This document shows, one piece after another, positions 1-11,715 of a stretch of 64,000 nt of DNA. Both the position numbers and the translations under genes were made by a program. This stretch comes from Thysanoteuthis rhombus (lineage: Eukaryota > Mollusca > Cephalopoda > Oegopsida > Thysanoteuthidae): NCBI GenBank assembly GCA_963457665.1, contig OY735233.1, positions 44,776,392 to 44,840,391 on the forward strand. Reading direction: 5' to 3'. Position 1 is the first letter of the stretch. The number at the start of each line of letters is the position of its first letter. The notes beneath the pieces are model-generated. The model was given only the letters and a program-made list of their open reading frames with translations, searched no databases and had not been told where the DNA came from.

Positions 1-849
1 ACCCGAAAATTCAAGGATGAAAAATTGATCAAAATTTCATTGATTTCAGTAAGTTTGTGAAAGGTTTGAGAAATATCCTTTAAGTTCCTTTTCCAAAGAT
101 ACTCAAAGAATTAATACCACTGAAAATGCCAATCCCAGATTAATGCAACTTGGTATCATAAAGAAAATCTTGTCTAATTGGTTGCATTATTTTCTTTTTT
201 GTAATGAGATTTTTTACACTGTATAGCACTGTACACCATGATTACTCCTTCTGATCCCTTTTGTACTCCTTGTGAAGTGCTAATGTACCTCTGAGGGTAC
301 ATGTGAGCCAGGTTAAGAACCTCTGTGTAACAAGCCATGTATATCATTAAAACAGCAAGAGTAGATGGTTAAGATATAGGGATTATTGATTTTAAAAATT
401 CTTGAAAGAGACAGGACGAAGTAAAACATTTTGTCTTTGATTTGATTGAGTATCCTTTGTGTTTCGGGAAAAAAAAAAAAAATTCCAAGTTGACTTATTT
501 GATAGAATCTCAGTCAGGGCTTCCCAAGAGGAATTATATGAGGTAGTGTAATGTTGTTCTTATCCTCTATACACACTCACGCACACACACACACTGTGCA
601 ACACCCTCGTCTTATAGCCATCCTGTTTTCATTTGCTATAACTTTTTTAACATACTATTCTGGTAAATGATTGTCAATCTATTTTACTAATGAACGTATC
701 ATATTGACTTAATTCAACTCTCGGGCCTCCTTCAACTGTCTAGAGCCCCCCTCTAGCCACGGCTACATGTCCCTCTCAGAGGCTCTGATTTCAGCTCTCG
801 TCCAGCAGTATCATTTATATGGATAGAAATAGTATTAACACATTGAATA
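1..849. other. Non-coding sequence, nothing recognised
   Basis: AT-rich unique-looking sequence with a poly-A run near 470 and a short (CA) run near 577-594. No coding pattern or known repeat head was seen. Confidence 0.5.
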
Positions 850-1262
850 ACAGGTCTATTCAATAGAAACCATCTTGTGACCAATGTGTTTTGGCAGTAT
901 GCGTTGTTGGTGGTGATCAATAAAAAAAAAATTGGAAAAAGGGGTGATCAATATATGAATTACTTCTCTCACCTCTTGTTGGGCCATGATGATTGAAAAA
1001 TCCTAATTTTCAAAAAAAAGTGTTAATGTGTTAATGCTGCCAATAAATAAGTAAGTTATCAATTTAGCATAAATTTGTGCTGTAAATTGGGTTGCTGCTA
1101 TAAACTGTATTGGGGGTGAATTTTCTAAAGACCAAAAAAATGTTTCTTCTTGACATTATAAGGAGTAAATGCTTGAATTTTTATCCCTCTAGCTCCATTG
1201 ATGCAGCTGGCCAGACTCGCCTGAAAACTGACTTCACAGTTTTGCTTGACTGTGTTCTAATT
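850..1262 (-). repeat. Dispersed repeat family A, copy 1
   Basis: Family A is a ~420 bp non-coding repeat defined by comparing copies in this window. In + orientation it starts near GAAACNGTCAAC and runs through GGTTTCTTCAGTTTTTAAG, a T-rich and G-rich centre, TTTATGCTAAATTGGTCCC, TGAAAATTCAGACTTTTTAG, TGATCACTGCCCAACAAAAG and GATCACCCCCAACA, ending TATTGAGTGAC then ACTAGACCTGT. This copy is reversed: it opens with the reversed end (ATAGAAACCATC) and closes with the antisense start. Confidence 0.8.
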
Positions 1263-1734
1263 GGGAAGTGGAACATATTTACCTTTGATTTTATTGAGTT
1301 TTCTCTGTGGTTAAAAAAAGATTGCCAAGTCAACTTATTAGGTCATCAGTCCTTTGCTCCGATTATAAGAACAAGCCCACGCTGAAGAGCCAGCCAAATT
1401 TACTAAAGATAAACCCAAATCTTTCTTACCCTTGAATTCTGGCCAACAGTGTTACCTATAGGGGTAGGAATAGCACTAACAAATTGAGTATTGAATGGAA
1501 CTTCAGTGTTTTCTATCAATTCAGTGACTTGTACAATTAGGATACATATCATCAATTCTCTGTTGCCGACTAAAACAGTTACCAAATATTCCAGCTTTTA
1601 TAAATTGCCTCCTCCTACTCCTGAATCAGTTGAAAATGTGCCATTGCACCAACCATTGACCAATGCTGAGTTAAGATTGATTTTTCTGCTTCAAGATCCA
1701 AACTCATGGAAATAATTGTATTATTTGCGGGAGA

Positions 1735-1877
1735 AATATCTTTGTTGAGATGTTGATGAGATTTATGTGAATCAAGTGATGCACTTATATAGGAGTCTTC
1801 ATGAAACATCATGTCAATACAACCCACTTCGGCCAAATTCGGAATCCTTCCTTGCTCCATCTTGCGAATATTGACTG
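1735..1877 (+). repeat. First arm of a ~145 bp direct duplication
   Basis: It matches 2326-2475 with shared blocks such as ATTTATGTGAA, CAAGTGA, CTTATAT and GGAGTCTTCAT. A family A copy lies exactly between the two arms, so the arms may be ends of a composite element. No protein was recognised. Confidence 0.7.
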
Positions 1878-1904
1878 ATAAGACTGAAATTTTTTCTATA
1901 AACC

Positions 1905-2315
1905 ATCAACTAAAACTTTTACCAAAATTATCAAGATAGGTTTCTTCAGTTTTTAAGGTAATCTGACTGGTTAGCTATGTATTTATCAAGAGTACAGGTT
2001 ACACTAATTTATTCCTTATGTATTTTTTGACCCCCTCCACCACTAAACAGGTTTTTAATGGGGGTTCAATTCACAATGTTGGTGTGTACTAAATTGATCC
2101 TATGAATTGAGTCTGCCTAGTTTTTTTTTTTTTGTTTTTTTTTGAAAATTCAGACTTTTTAATAATCACTGCCCAACAAAAGGCAAGAGAAGTAACTTAT
2201 TCAATAATCATCCCTCTTTCATTTTTTTTTTTTTTTTGTCGATTATTCTGAACAAGGCATGCTGCCAAAAGATGTTGGTCAAGTGACAGTTTCTATTGAG
2301 CAATCAACCAGACCT
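1905..2315 (+). repeat. Dispersed repeat family A, copy 2
   Basis: A full-length + orientation copy: GGTTTCTTCAGTTTTTAAG near its start, GAAAATTCAGACTTTTTAAT and CACTGCCCAACAAAAGGC in the middle, and TTTCTATTGAGCAATCAACC then AGACCTG at the end. It has two long T runs. Confidence 0.85.
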
Positions 2316-2325
2316 GCTGTTTGCT

Positions 2326-2475
2326 CTCTGAAGAAATATTTTTGTCAAGATGGGATTTATGTGAACCAAGTGAGGCGCTTATATCGGAGTCTTCATAAAA
2401 CATTATGGCAATCCAGTCTACTACAGACCAAATTTGGAATCCTCTCTAGCATCATCTTGAGGGTATTGACTGGTA
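2326..2475 (+). repeat. Second arm of the ~145 bp direct duplication
   Basis: Counterpart of 1735-1877. An 82-codon open frame crosses it (2259-2507), but it begins inside family A and is not conserved in frame between the two arms, so I do not call a gene. Confidence 0.7.
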
Positions 2476-2819
2476 ATTATTGTTTATTTCTGTATGCTCC
2501 ATTGTGAAGCATATTGCAACTTCAGTAGCAAGTAGGTTTTATGGGGTGGAGTTGCTAGCCCACTTCCAGGGGTTGCGTAACTTCTAGAACCCTTCACCAA
2601 ATCCTTGATCATTCATCAACCTCCAGGCTGGGCTACTGGAAGAAATTCATCAAACATATCAATACTTCAGTCTAAAACATACCAAATCTCCCCAAAACAT
2701 AACCAATCCATAATTATATATCAACTGAGATGATAATTATGGTAAGTCGATATATCATGTTTATTGAAAAAAATGATTGTCCCTTTGCAGAGTTGCTATA
2801 TCAACAAGTATATTGCAGT

Positions 2820-3085
2820 AAATATAATATAAAATATCTGTACCTTGCATCAGTAAATCACTATAGCCCGCATATGTACCAGAACTAATTATCTAAAAAA
2901 AATAGATCTTTTGTCTGGAGTTATCTTCAATAGATCTTTTGTCTGGAGTTGGCTCCAAAATGACCATACACACTAAAAGGACTTTTTTTGAAAGAACCAA
3001 AAAAAAAAAACATCTTTGGTAGGTGCTTAGTAGTGTACTCATTAAAATTTTCAAGGTTGTAGACCTAAAAATGTAACCATAGATA
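2820..3085 (+). repeat. Dispersed repeat family J, copy 1
   Basis: Homologous to 39040-39290: both have CAGAAC(C)AATTATCTAAAAAA, then AGATCTTTT, TCCAAAATGAC, a T-rich stretch, TAGTAGGTGCTTAGT and GTTGTAG followed by an AAAAATGT block. Here the AGATCTTTTGTCTGGAGTT segment is itself duplicated (2905-2923 and 2932-2950). Confidence 0.7.
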
Positions 3086-3374
3086 TATAGACATTTGCAC
3101 ACACACAAACATACATACACATACATTCATCCCTGATTGGAAAAGCCCAATATCACTGGTATAAGAGCAAAAACGTCATACTATTCTTTATGTATATTAA
3201 CTTAGCATGAGTTGGTATCTGGCCATCTATACTGTGAGATCCAATGAGGATCAAACCTACTAACAAGGGCTAGCAGGATTAGCTTACTGTTGATTACTAT
3301 ATGTGTATCCTGACTAGTTTTGATCCCATTTTCCATATTTATTAACTTAGCTGTTTAGTACCCAACCATCAAAT

Positions 3375-3700
3375 ACAAACTTGAAATTGTGCATACTCGC
3401 ACACCTCAATGAATAGGGGAAATTGGGAGTTTTTTTTTGTTTTTTTTCCCTTGAAAATAAGCTTTTTGTTTGTGGTTCAATATGCAATATAAGTTTATGC
3501 TAAACTGGTCTCTAGTTTGTGCCCACTTGTTTTTTTGAAAATTCAGACCCTTTTTAGTGATAACAACCCAACAAAAGGCGTGAGAAGTAATTTAGTTATT
3601 GATCGCCTTTTTCCAACTTTCTAATTGATCACCCCCAACATGGCCACTATAGGTGGTGGTGATCATTAATTTCCCTTGGAATGCTAGTTTTGCTTAATTT
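3375..3700 (+). repeat. Dispersed repeat family A, subfamily A2, copy 1
   Basis: It shares the family A core (TTTATGCTAAACTGGTC, AACAACCCAACAAAAGGC, TTGATCACCCCCAACATGGC) but has its own left part (ACTTGAAATTGTGCATAC) and right part (TTCCCTTGGAATGCTAGTTT), both shared with 57105-57415. Confidence 0.75.
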
Positions 3701-3864
3701 TATTTATCTAAAAGTTTTTCTCATCATTAGTGTTCAAAAATGTCTGTCATATCAAATTATCTAGATTAGAGAAATCCAAAGTTTTTCACGTATATTCACT
3801 CATTTTAAAACAAACTCTGTACATAAACAGCAATTATTTCATGAATTATTTGGACTTGTATCCT

Positions 3865-4030
3865 CGTCTTAGTTACAACTGGACAGACGGAGATGGGGGG
3901 GAAGTCGAAGAGACAGAGGATAGGAATGATAAACGGATTAACGTCATGTCTGGAACCAGAGGATGTAATGGATATGATTCGTACGACAGGAGACCATGAT
4001 TGATAGAGATACATGATCACCCACATTGAA
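3865..4030 (+). mobile_element. RTE-like LINE 3' tail fragment, second subfamily
   Basis: The translated remnant reads roughly KSKRQRIGMINGLTSCLEP then MDMIRTTGDHD. It resembles the C-terminal tail (GRGRQR...W/I-N-G-L-T) of reverse transcriptase proteins of non-LTR elements, and it is paralogous to 13830-13985. 5' truncated and degenerate. Confidence 0.55.
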
Positions 4031-5009
4031 TAATTGGGCGTCTGATTTATTATTCCTCATCTTGGTTTTAATTACAATATCTTTTTTAACCTTTTTTTTT
4101 TCTTTGAACAGAATCCCTTATCTTTTTCAAAATTATATTTAACTTTCTTCATCAATTCACTTTGAACAATTTGTAGATCTGAGCGACAGTTTCAACCTCA
4201 TATTGTCCCAAGCTCTTTAAAAATTACCAGATACTACACAAACTCGAGGAAGGCTCCAGAATGCACTGGTCAAAATGTAGTGATTGAAATAACAAAGATT
4301 AGGATACTATCTGTTGTTTTGAGAAGGTCAGGATAACTGAACTCCTCGTTTGTATTGTCAACACAACATTTCAGCCGATCCATTCCACTGCCTTCTTCAA
4401 GTGTAATATCCAAATGTGATGATGGTAAACAGAATTATCAATCTCCAGAGGTAGCAACACTTATAGTGTAGGATCTTTGTGTTTTCCTTTCCTCTCCTTG
4501 TTAGACCTGGATTTCTATATCTTGTCCCCTGTTGGGTAATGGAAGCCAGATCAGGTTGAATTCTACACTTGTCTGACGTTCACTCAGTCGACTTGCTGAC
4601 GTATGCTGCATCTTTGACCCCCCCAGTTCCCAGCGGCGTTCTGTGTATAATCTGGACTTCTTCCTAGAGAAGATAGTGTTTGCCTGTCTCTCTCCAGCCT
4701 TTGAATTGGCGTTTGAAAGTTCTGTTGACTGATTTGAACTGCTCTGCCATGACACGCTTTTCTCCCTCCATTTAAAGAAAACAAACAAAAACAAACTTTT
4801 ACTACATATAACTGCAATTGAATTAGAATATATTGGTAGATTATATAGTCCTAATCTTCTAGCTGAATATAGGGTACCTCGAATGAAATCCCAAACCCAA
4901 ATTTACCTTAGTTTGAGCTCTGATGGATAATACTGTAATTGGTATAACAACCTGAATATTTTATACTTTTATCATCCATCCGCTCGTACTATCGAGAGTT
5001 GCATAATTA
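4031..5009. other. Non-coding stretch; one unassigned open frame on minus strand
   Basis: Holds a motif CTGCCTTCTTCAAGTGTAA near 4390 (see findings) and a 97-codon minus-strand open frame (4501-4794) of more balanced composition than its surroundings. I recognise no domain in that frame, and no splice context supports it. It is probably a transposon remnant. Confidence 0.4.
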
Positions 5010-5250
5010 TTTTGCTTGGCCTGTTGAAGCTTTACCTAATCTGTCAGTTGCCAGCCTCTTGTGACACCAAATGAGGATTAGACTTTCCCATAGTTATCCA
5101 TCTCCTGGACTGCTTTTTTCAAATAAAGCTGGTGAGCCAAGCCTGCCTTATTATTTTACCCAAGGTTGGGGGTGGTGAGGGAAGATGGATTCATGCCTTT
5201 CCCCAAAACAGCATTCCATATTGTTAACCGCTTGGTCACCTACACCCCTA
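5010..5250 (-). repeat. Dispersed repeat family E, copy 1 (SINE-like)
   Basis: Shares TATCCATCTCCTGGACTG, GGTGAGCCAAGCCTG, GATGGATTCATGCCTTTCCC and a closing TTGGTCAC block with 24320-24540, and more weakly 42990-43180. The reversed end is reminiscent of a tRNA A box (TAATGGTCACTGG-like), so it may be a divergent SINE. Orientation is uncertain. Confidence 0.5.
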
Positions 5251-5729
5251 CACTTTATATGTGAACTGAAAAATATATTAATTTTTCTGATCGAATGATC
5301 TAATTTGTCTGTCTGGTAAAATATTGCAAATGATGGCTGTCATCTAGACAGGTCTCACTTAAGCTAAGCTGTTTTTGTTTGTACAAAATTCTGTCTCTAT
5401 TGAAGATATTCAACAAAAGAAATCTTCCTACTTAGCTGATTATTTCCATCTTTGTAATGTGATGTCTGCTGTGAATGATTCATGAGTAACAGGAGCAAGA
5501 TACAATTTTTATTTATTTTGACTACTTTTCTTTCGTCTTCATCTTGATTTTTAGTTGTATTTATATAACTATCGATTCGGTCCGTATCTTTCTGTGGCAA
5601 CAAATAAATATTTCAAGTTGATGATTCAACGAAAGAGAAAAATTAAGATGAAGAAAAAAAAAAGTAGTCACCAATATTAGTGAAAAAAAAATGAGTTACT
5701 ATACTTCATCAAGTGATAACTAGTAAGAA

Positions 5730-6150
5730 CAGGTTCAGTTAGTCACTCAATTGAAACTATCATGTGATCAGCACTTTCTGGCATCAATCAAAAAATTAGG
5801 AAAAGGGGTGATCAATAAATTAGTTACTTCGCTCACCTTTTGTTAGGCAGTGATCACTCAAGTTGGAATTTTAAAAAAAAAATGTGAATGCTGCTGAACA
5901 CAAACTAAGGAACCAGTTTAGCATAAACTTACATCAAAAATCGAACCCACTCTGAATTTTTTTTTTAATTTTTTTTTTTAAATTTCAGAAATCAGAAATC
6001 CTTTTTCTAAACATTGTAAGGGGTAAATGTTTAAATTTTCTGCCCCCTAGCACCATTGGTGAAGCCTGTACGTATCCTACATGTCTAGATAGCCAACTTA
6101 AAAACTGAAGAAACCTATATTGCTAGTTTTGGTGACAGTTTCAGATACTT
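5730..6150 (-). repeat. Dispersed repeat family A, copy 3
   Basis: Reversed full-length copy: GTTAGTCACTCAATTGAAAC at the left, AGGCAGTGATCACT and ACATCAAAAATCGAACCCAC in the middle, TGACAGTTTCAGATAC at the right. Confidence 0.85.
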
Positions 6151-6569
6151 GATAAAAAAACAAGCGACTCTTTTGGTTGGATGCTGTCATCAAGAAGATG
6201 CTGATGTAAGAAGTTTTTTTTCCTAGTCAGAACATGTCTGGGGTTTCTATTTAGCATCAATGCAATATTTTCCATCTTTATCTGAATCTGTGTGAAAGAA
6301 AAAGGTCTGCAGGAGAACGATTTAATAGTTAAGTAATTATTTTCATCTAGATTCGTAAATTTCCATGATCTATTTGTTTATGGGATTCATCAGCTCATTT
6401 GATGCTAGCTACCTTGATTCACTCGGTTGAAATTAGTTTAGTTGCTCTACACTGAAGTATTGAACACTATTCAAGAATAAAGAATTATGAAAAATGAATT
6501 TTTATATAAACTTATTATTCTATGTATGATTATATATATATATGGACAAAAACAATGATTGAAATAAAA

Positions 6570-7085
6570 AAATTGCAGAGCTGGAAAAAGTAGACCACTA
6601 CATCTACCTAAGACAATGAAATCCTGGAAAGAAGATGAAATTAAGTGAAGAGTCACACTAAGTTGGCAAGCTTTCGGTAGAGCAAGCCCAACTTTCAAGA
6701 ATGAAGATCCCACTAGTCCTAAAAAGAAGGGTTTACAATCAATGCATCCTCTCGATAGTCACTTATCAAGCTGAAACATGGAATCCCATCAAAAGATTAA
6801 TTTCAAACTAAGAACTATGCAAGGTGCACATGCTCAACCTCAGGCAGCACAGTATTTAGGAGGAAAGACAGGAATCCAAGATATCATAGAATCCATTAGA
6901 AAACACAAATGGCGATGGGCTGGATATGTTGTAGGGATGGCAGACAACTGCTTGACATCACAACTCACAACTCACAACGTGGATCCATAGGGAATATGTG
7001 ATGGAGAGACTAACTGAACTGGACAAGTTCAGAAATTATTGGCTCTGTGATGCCTCCTGATAGAGGGGTCCGACAAATGATGATA
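6570..7085 (+). mobile_element. RTE-like LINE ORF2 3' end, degenerate
   Basis: Frame-shifted remnants of the post-RT region can be read: ELEKVDHYIYLRQ, VYNQCILSIVTYQAETWN, then IIESIRKHKWRWAGYVVGMAD. These are the conserved C-terminal blocks (VxxYxYLG, N..ILPxxTYGAETW, RWAGHVARMxDNRW) of RTE-clade endonuclease/reverse transcriptases. The tail ends in ATGATGATAAA, a short ATG-type 3' repeat typical of RTE elements. Dead, 5' truncated copy. Confidence 0.8.
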
Positions 7086-7560
7086 AAGTTACTTCATGTT
7101 TAGAGTGTTCAATATTTTGTTATCGTTCTATGTAAAACAAATAGTTGTGAGTTCAAAATTGCTGTGTAACAAATAAATACAAATATATCCATGTATGTAT
7201 ATAAACAGCTTTCCCTCATTATCAAAAGTAGTGTCCCTATGGAAAAACTTTTGAAAGCTGAAATGGATTGTAGCAAAGAAGCAATTATCATTGATTTATA
7301 TAGGGGGGGGGGGCTTTTTTTTTTTTTTTAATTAATTTTTTTTTCTTTTTTTTATATATTCCCAGACCTTAAAAAATGATGACAGTGGTATGTCAGAGAA
7401 TTGAAGATACAGGAGATGGGGTGTAGGAATACAAGTGTGAATGCACATTGTGTGTGTGTGTGCAGGCATTTTCATGTTTGAGATGATAGATATTTGATTA
7501 ACTTTTCTTCTTTTTCAATTTCTCATCCAGTAAAAACAATCTCCACTTAATTATCTAATG
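7086..7560. other. Non-coding, simple-sequence rich
   Basis: Includes a G9 run followed by T-rich sequence (7302-7350) and a (TG) run near 7451. Nothing else recognised. Confidence 0.5.
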
Positions 7561-7678
7561 CAGTGTTTCCCAAACATTTACAGGCTCTCACCCCATTTTA
7601 GAGCATACACTCCTGGGCAAGAAAAAAAAAAAAAAGCCAAGCATTTCCAATCATATAAATGATCTAAACACTGAAGAG
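7561..7678 (+). repeat. hAT-like end fragment
   Basis: It opens CAGTGTTTCCCAAAC, the usual shape of hAT terminal inverted repeats (CAGNGNTTCCCAA). No matching right end was found; it abuts the family G copy. Confidence 0.4.
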
Positions 7679-7945
7679 CATTGATTTCAAAACTAGGGTC
7701 TGTCAAATAATACAGTGTTCCCTCCATACCCGACACTGAATCTTGTAGCAGAGAAACATTATCCATCACACGGCTATCAAAGAAAAAGATCTGAATCATG
7801 TATCATAATTTGAATAAATGTAATTCATTTTAAATGAATGTGATTTGTAAAGGTCAAAAATTGCTTCTTATTGTAGTTCATCAATTAGTCTAAAAATTAA
7901 ATGCTGAAGTTCACCAGAATATTTCCTTTATAGCAGGGGTCCTTG
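7679..7945 (+). mobile_element. hAT-like MITE family G, copy 1
   Basis: Homologous over ~260 bp to 59440-59792: TTTCAAAACTAGGGTCTGT near the left end, then CACGGCTATCAAA, AAAGGTCAAAAATTG, TTATTGTAGTTCAT and GAATATTTCCTTT. The right end is degraded. Confidence 0.65.
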
Positions 7946-8915
7946 TTTTCAAAGTTTCAAATCCACCACAATAGAGAATATATCTACCAGGCTTTTGAAA
8001 GGTCTACCTACGGACTCTGGGCATTTTAGAGGTCTGCCTATGGACTCCAAGTCAAAGTTTTCAAATTCTACCAATTGTTTGTTAGCCCATGAGCATCCAC
8101 AAAATTTAATTGAAATTAATTGAGAACTTTTAGAGATATTGTTTGGGCAGACATGGACTAAGGTTACCAATTAAGATATGATTTCTCAATCTTTTGATTC
8201 TGGAAGTTGCTCTCAAATTCAAAAAATATCTTCATATTGTTAATACTGAATTCACAAGTTTGAGAAAAAAACAAAACAAAAGACCATCTGAATTTGCCAC
8301 CCTGAATGAATATATATACTTCTTTGAACTTCTTTGGCAGAGGTGAATAAAGTCTTTTTTTGCGTCAGTTTGTGTTTTATTGTTCCAAATGCAAAGATGT
8401 AAAGGAAATATTCTTTTTCATCCCACCAATGCAACTTTGTGGGAACATTCCCATGTAGACTTTTTGTAAATGAAGACTGATTTCTGATTTGTTTATTGTA
8501 CTTCATTCATTGCTCTGTTTGTTGTCCAATTGAGAGCAACAAAATACAATGGCTTTTCACCTGTATATCTGGTTTCTAATTTGAATTTGTGCGTTACAAA
8601 TCCTACAGAACAAAAAGTAGGTTTTTACCATTGAAAAACAATAACTTGCAAAGAAACAAACTTCAGACTCTGTGTGAGTGTGAGAATCAGTCAGGGTTGC
8701 CAAATAATGATAATAAAAATTATAAGAATGATAAAATAAAAAATAATGTAAAAAAAGTAATAGAAATAATGATCATTCAAAGACATTACTGCAATACACA
8801 CCAAAAGTGATAATTTGTCATAAATACTACTGCGACCAACAATTCAAATATAGCTGAATGCTTTTTAAAAGGCCAGATTTGTTGAATTTAGCTATAAAAT
8901 GTCAACTTTGGTGTT

Positions 8916-8990
<75 letters not shown>

Positions 8991-9819
8991 CTCCAAAATC
9001 TCATTTTGTTTATGCAGGCTCTGTTTCGGCTCTGTTAATTTCTTTCAACTTGGACAATTACATTATTAAGAATTGGATTAATGATCTGATAGAATGAATT
9101 GCATTATAATCTATTGAAGATCGACTAAAAGTGATCTCCTATGTTTACATACTTTTTTTCCCATCAAAATCCTTCAAAAAATAGATTTCTAAAAAACTTT
9201 TTATTCTAAATCCTCTCCCCAAGCCCATTGTGTAAGCATACTAAATTTGGTTGATCAGCACCCATGTTTAAGTACTTTGTATTGCATGACAATCACAGGC
9301 ACCTATCACTTATATATCCAAGATGTATATATATATATATATATATGATAGCCAGTCAAACAGGTAGTGGTATTATGCATAATTATATTTTTCTCTACTT
9401 GACTTTTGAATAATGAAATACTCAGAAATTAAATAAAAGTGAAAACATGCATTCAAAATGATGTATGCAGCCGATTCGTTATCTCATAGAAAATAAATAT
9501 TTGAGGTGATGTTTTTCTTCATCAGGTTGTCGAACAAGTTGTACTCGGTAAATAGCTGTGAAGACTTCAATTCAGGATGTGGTTTAGCTATCAACAACAT
9601 ATTCGTAAACCACAAATGGATTTTTATGATTTATTTCCAATCTTGACCTCAATATCATGCCTTTGTGGTTGATAGGTGTCAAAAAATGAAAATTGTTATT
9701 GCTCAATTTTGTACTATTATCTACCTTGATCTGGGTTTTAGTCGCTTTTAATCACAACTGTACTTATGTAAACTAAACTGATGATCGGTTACTCTGTGAG
9801 TAAACAAATAAACTTTGCT
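7946..9819. other. Non-coding stretch with TA microsatellites
   Basis: Holds a 7989-8043 tandem pair of TCTACCTA/TCTGCCTA-GGACTC blocks, a long (TA)n(TG)n at 8918-8985 and a shorter (TA)n near 9327-9345. No coding or SINE head seen. Confidence 0.5.
8918..8985. repeat. (TA)n(TG)n microsatellite
   Basis: About 26 TA units directly followed by about seven TG units. Confidence 0.95.
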
Positions 9820-9990
9820 AATTCTGTGGCTCAGTGGTGAGGGCAGTCATGACTAAACCAAGTCACCTTCAGGCATAGAGGGTTGCAAGTTCGATTCTCA
9901 CTTGGCACACATTTTTCATTCCGATCTGTGATTTTTATTCATTTTACTTGCTGCCAAAGGGGAAACGGCCCAAGTTCGAGATAGCAAGCA
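9820..9990 (+). mobile_element. tRNA-derived SINE (type 5)
   Basis: The head has an A box TGGCTCAGTGGTGAGG (9827-9842) and a B box AGTTCGATTCT (9889-9899), the internal RNA polymerase III promoter. The flanking bases do not pair into an acceptor stem, so it is not a working tRNA gene. The body (CAAAGGGGAAACGGCCCAAG...) follows; its right limit is uncertain. Confidence 0.75.
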
Positions 9991-10117
9991 ACAACAATTG
10001 AGATGGCGCAAATTGTAGCACAAAGATTAATAATTACAATATACAATACTTTATCTAATGAAAATAAAAAAAATTGCAAGGTTCAATAATTTGCCTCTGC
10101 CGAAAAAGTTGGAAGAA

Positions 10118-10119
10118 GT

Positions 10120-10160
<41 letters not shown>
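10118..10160. repeat. (TA)n followed by poly-T
   Basis: Microsatellite of about 12 TA units then about 18 T. Confidence 0.9.
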
Positions 10161-10194
10161 CACTTCTGTCTGCACAGTATTAGAAATTGTCAAC

Positions 10195-10440
10195 TACTGG
10201 GGACTTCAATTTACAAATTAAGTATATGCTAAATTGGTTCCTAGTTTGTGCCTGGCTGCTTTCACTTTTGTTTCTTTGAAAATTCAGACTTTTTAGTGAT
10301 TCAATGAAAGGCAAGAGAGTTGACTTATTCATTGATTACCTTTTTTTTTCCCCAATATTTTAATTAATCTTTCCCAGCACAGCATGCTGCCAAAAGACAT
10401 TGGTCATATGATTGTTCCTATTGAATGACTACTCAGTCTT
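10195..10440 (+). repeat. Dispersed repeat family A, copy 4 (left-truncated)
   Basis: Contains TATGCTAAATTGGTTCCTAG, GAAAATTCAGACTTTTTAG and ATGCTGCCAAAAGACATTGG, ending TATTGAATGACTACTCAGTC. Lacks the left ~150 bp. Confidence 0.8.
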
Positions 10441-10554
10441 GTCCTCAAAAGTTCTCATGATGACTTTGTGAAATGGTGAAGCAAGGGCAAAAGAAGAATC
10501 AACAAATTTCTTTTAGATAGATATTTTTCATATAATTAGGTAATAGTCCAAAAG

Positions 10555-10720
10555 AAACTTACAGTTACCTCTCTAGCATCGTAGCTATGTATGAATTGAT
10601 TTTCAATTGGTTTTTAGTATATCATATTTGAAATGTTGTGTGGTCTTTAATTGCTTTCTTTATTTTGTGCTGTTCATTTCATATAGCTCTTTGAACTAAG
10701 ACCTCTATCCTATCATTGGT
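10555..10720 (+). repeat. Dispersed repeat family D, partial copy
   Basis: Shares CATCGTAGCTATGTATGAA, TTGATTTTCAATTGGTTTT and the following block with 29270-29400 and 53130-53250; the rest of the family is absent. Confidence 0.55.
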
Positions 10721-11165
10721 GGTACTCTTTAACTTGGGATAGCATTGTCTGTACAGTGTGGCAAAATAATTGAAGTTTTGCAGTTCTGAAATATGCAATG
10801 CTCCATGTTGAATCTAATGATGAAAAAAGCATTTATTTTATACCATGAATATCTATTTTCTAACATAACCTCTTTTCTTGTCAATGCACTTAACCTATTA
10901 ATCATATAGATCGAACATAATGCAACCAAAATTTTGGATCTAAATTCAGCCAATAATTGTGTTGGGCTTATTGATCCTCTTGCGTACAATATTAACACAT
11001 CTGTGTAAGAATTATTGATCCTTTCTCTATAAGCTATTAACACATCATTGGATATGTCACAATGTTTCACCGTTTATCCTGCCTGTGGAAATGGAGATAA
11101 AAACCTCTTTACCATAGGTTTTTATTTCTTAGATTCATAGATTGCTCATAACTGCTGTGGAACTC
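10721..11165. other. Non-coding; unassigned minus-strand open frame
   Basis: A 113-codon frame (10729-11070, minus) shows no domain I recognise and no splice or promoter context. Treated as chance. Confidence 0.4.
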
Positions 11166-11179
11166 TTCAATTTGCAAGT

Positions 11180-11230
11180 TGGTCTGGCTGGCTGGCTGAC
11201 TGACTGACTGACTGACTGACTGGCTGACTA
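11180..11230. repeat. GGCT/GACT tetranucleotide microsatellite
   Basis: Three GGCT-type units followed by about six GACT units, then GGCTGACTA. The start (GTCTGGCTGGCT) looks like an expansion of the TCTGGCTGGCTA motif within family A. Confidence 0.9.
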
Positions 11231-11309
11231 TGTATGTATTGCATGACATATACAGGTGATACCAATGTAGCTAGAGGGCTAAAAATTAAGATATTTACTC
11301 CTTATCATA

Positions 11310-11715
11310 TCGATAGAAACTGTCATCTGACCAATGTCTTCTAGCAGCATGCTGTGTTGGGGGTGATCAAGTAAAATAACTGGAAAAGGGATGATAAGTT
11401 AATGTTACTTCTCTCATCTTTTGCTTGGTGGTGATCACTACAAAAGTTAGAATTTTCAAAAAACAAGCGTGAACACAAACTAAGGGACCAATTTAGCATA
11501 AACTCACATTGTAAATCAAACCTATTCAGGAGGGAATTTGAAAAAAAAAAACTTAAAAAAAACTTTTTTTTCCCCCAATATAATGAGTAAATATTAAAAT
11601 TTTCAGGCCTTTTGTGCTACCTCTAAGAGTGGCACATACATGTCTAGCCAGCTAGCCAGACCAACTTGAAAACTGAAGAAACTTATGTTGACAGTTTTGT
11701 TGACAGTTTCCAAAA
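11310..11715 (-). repeat. Dispersed repeat family A, copy 5
   Basis: Reversed full-length copy running from ATAGAAACTGTCATCTGACC to GTTTTGTTGACAGTTTCC. Confidence 0.85.

Noticed and set aside
2259..2507. 82-codon + open frame across the duplicated segment
   Set aside because: It starts inside family A, and the paralogous arm at 1735-1877 has stops in the same frame.
9820..9906. A functional tRNA gene
   Set aside because: A and B boxes are good, but the ends do not pair as an acceptor stem and a SINE-like body follows.
10729..11070. 113-codon minus-strand open frame
   Set aside because: No recognised domain and no context; likely chance.
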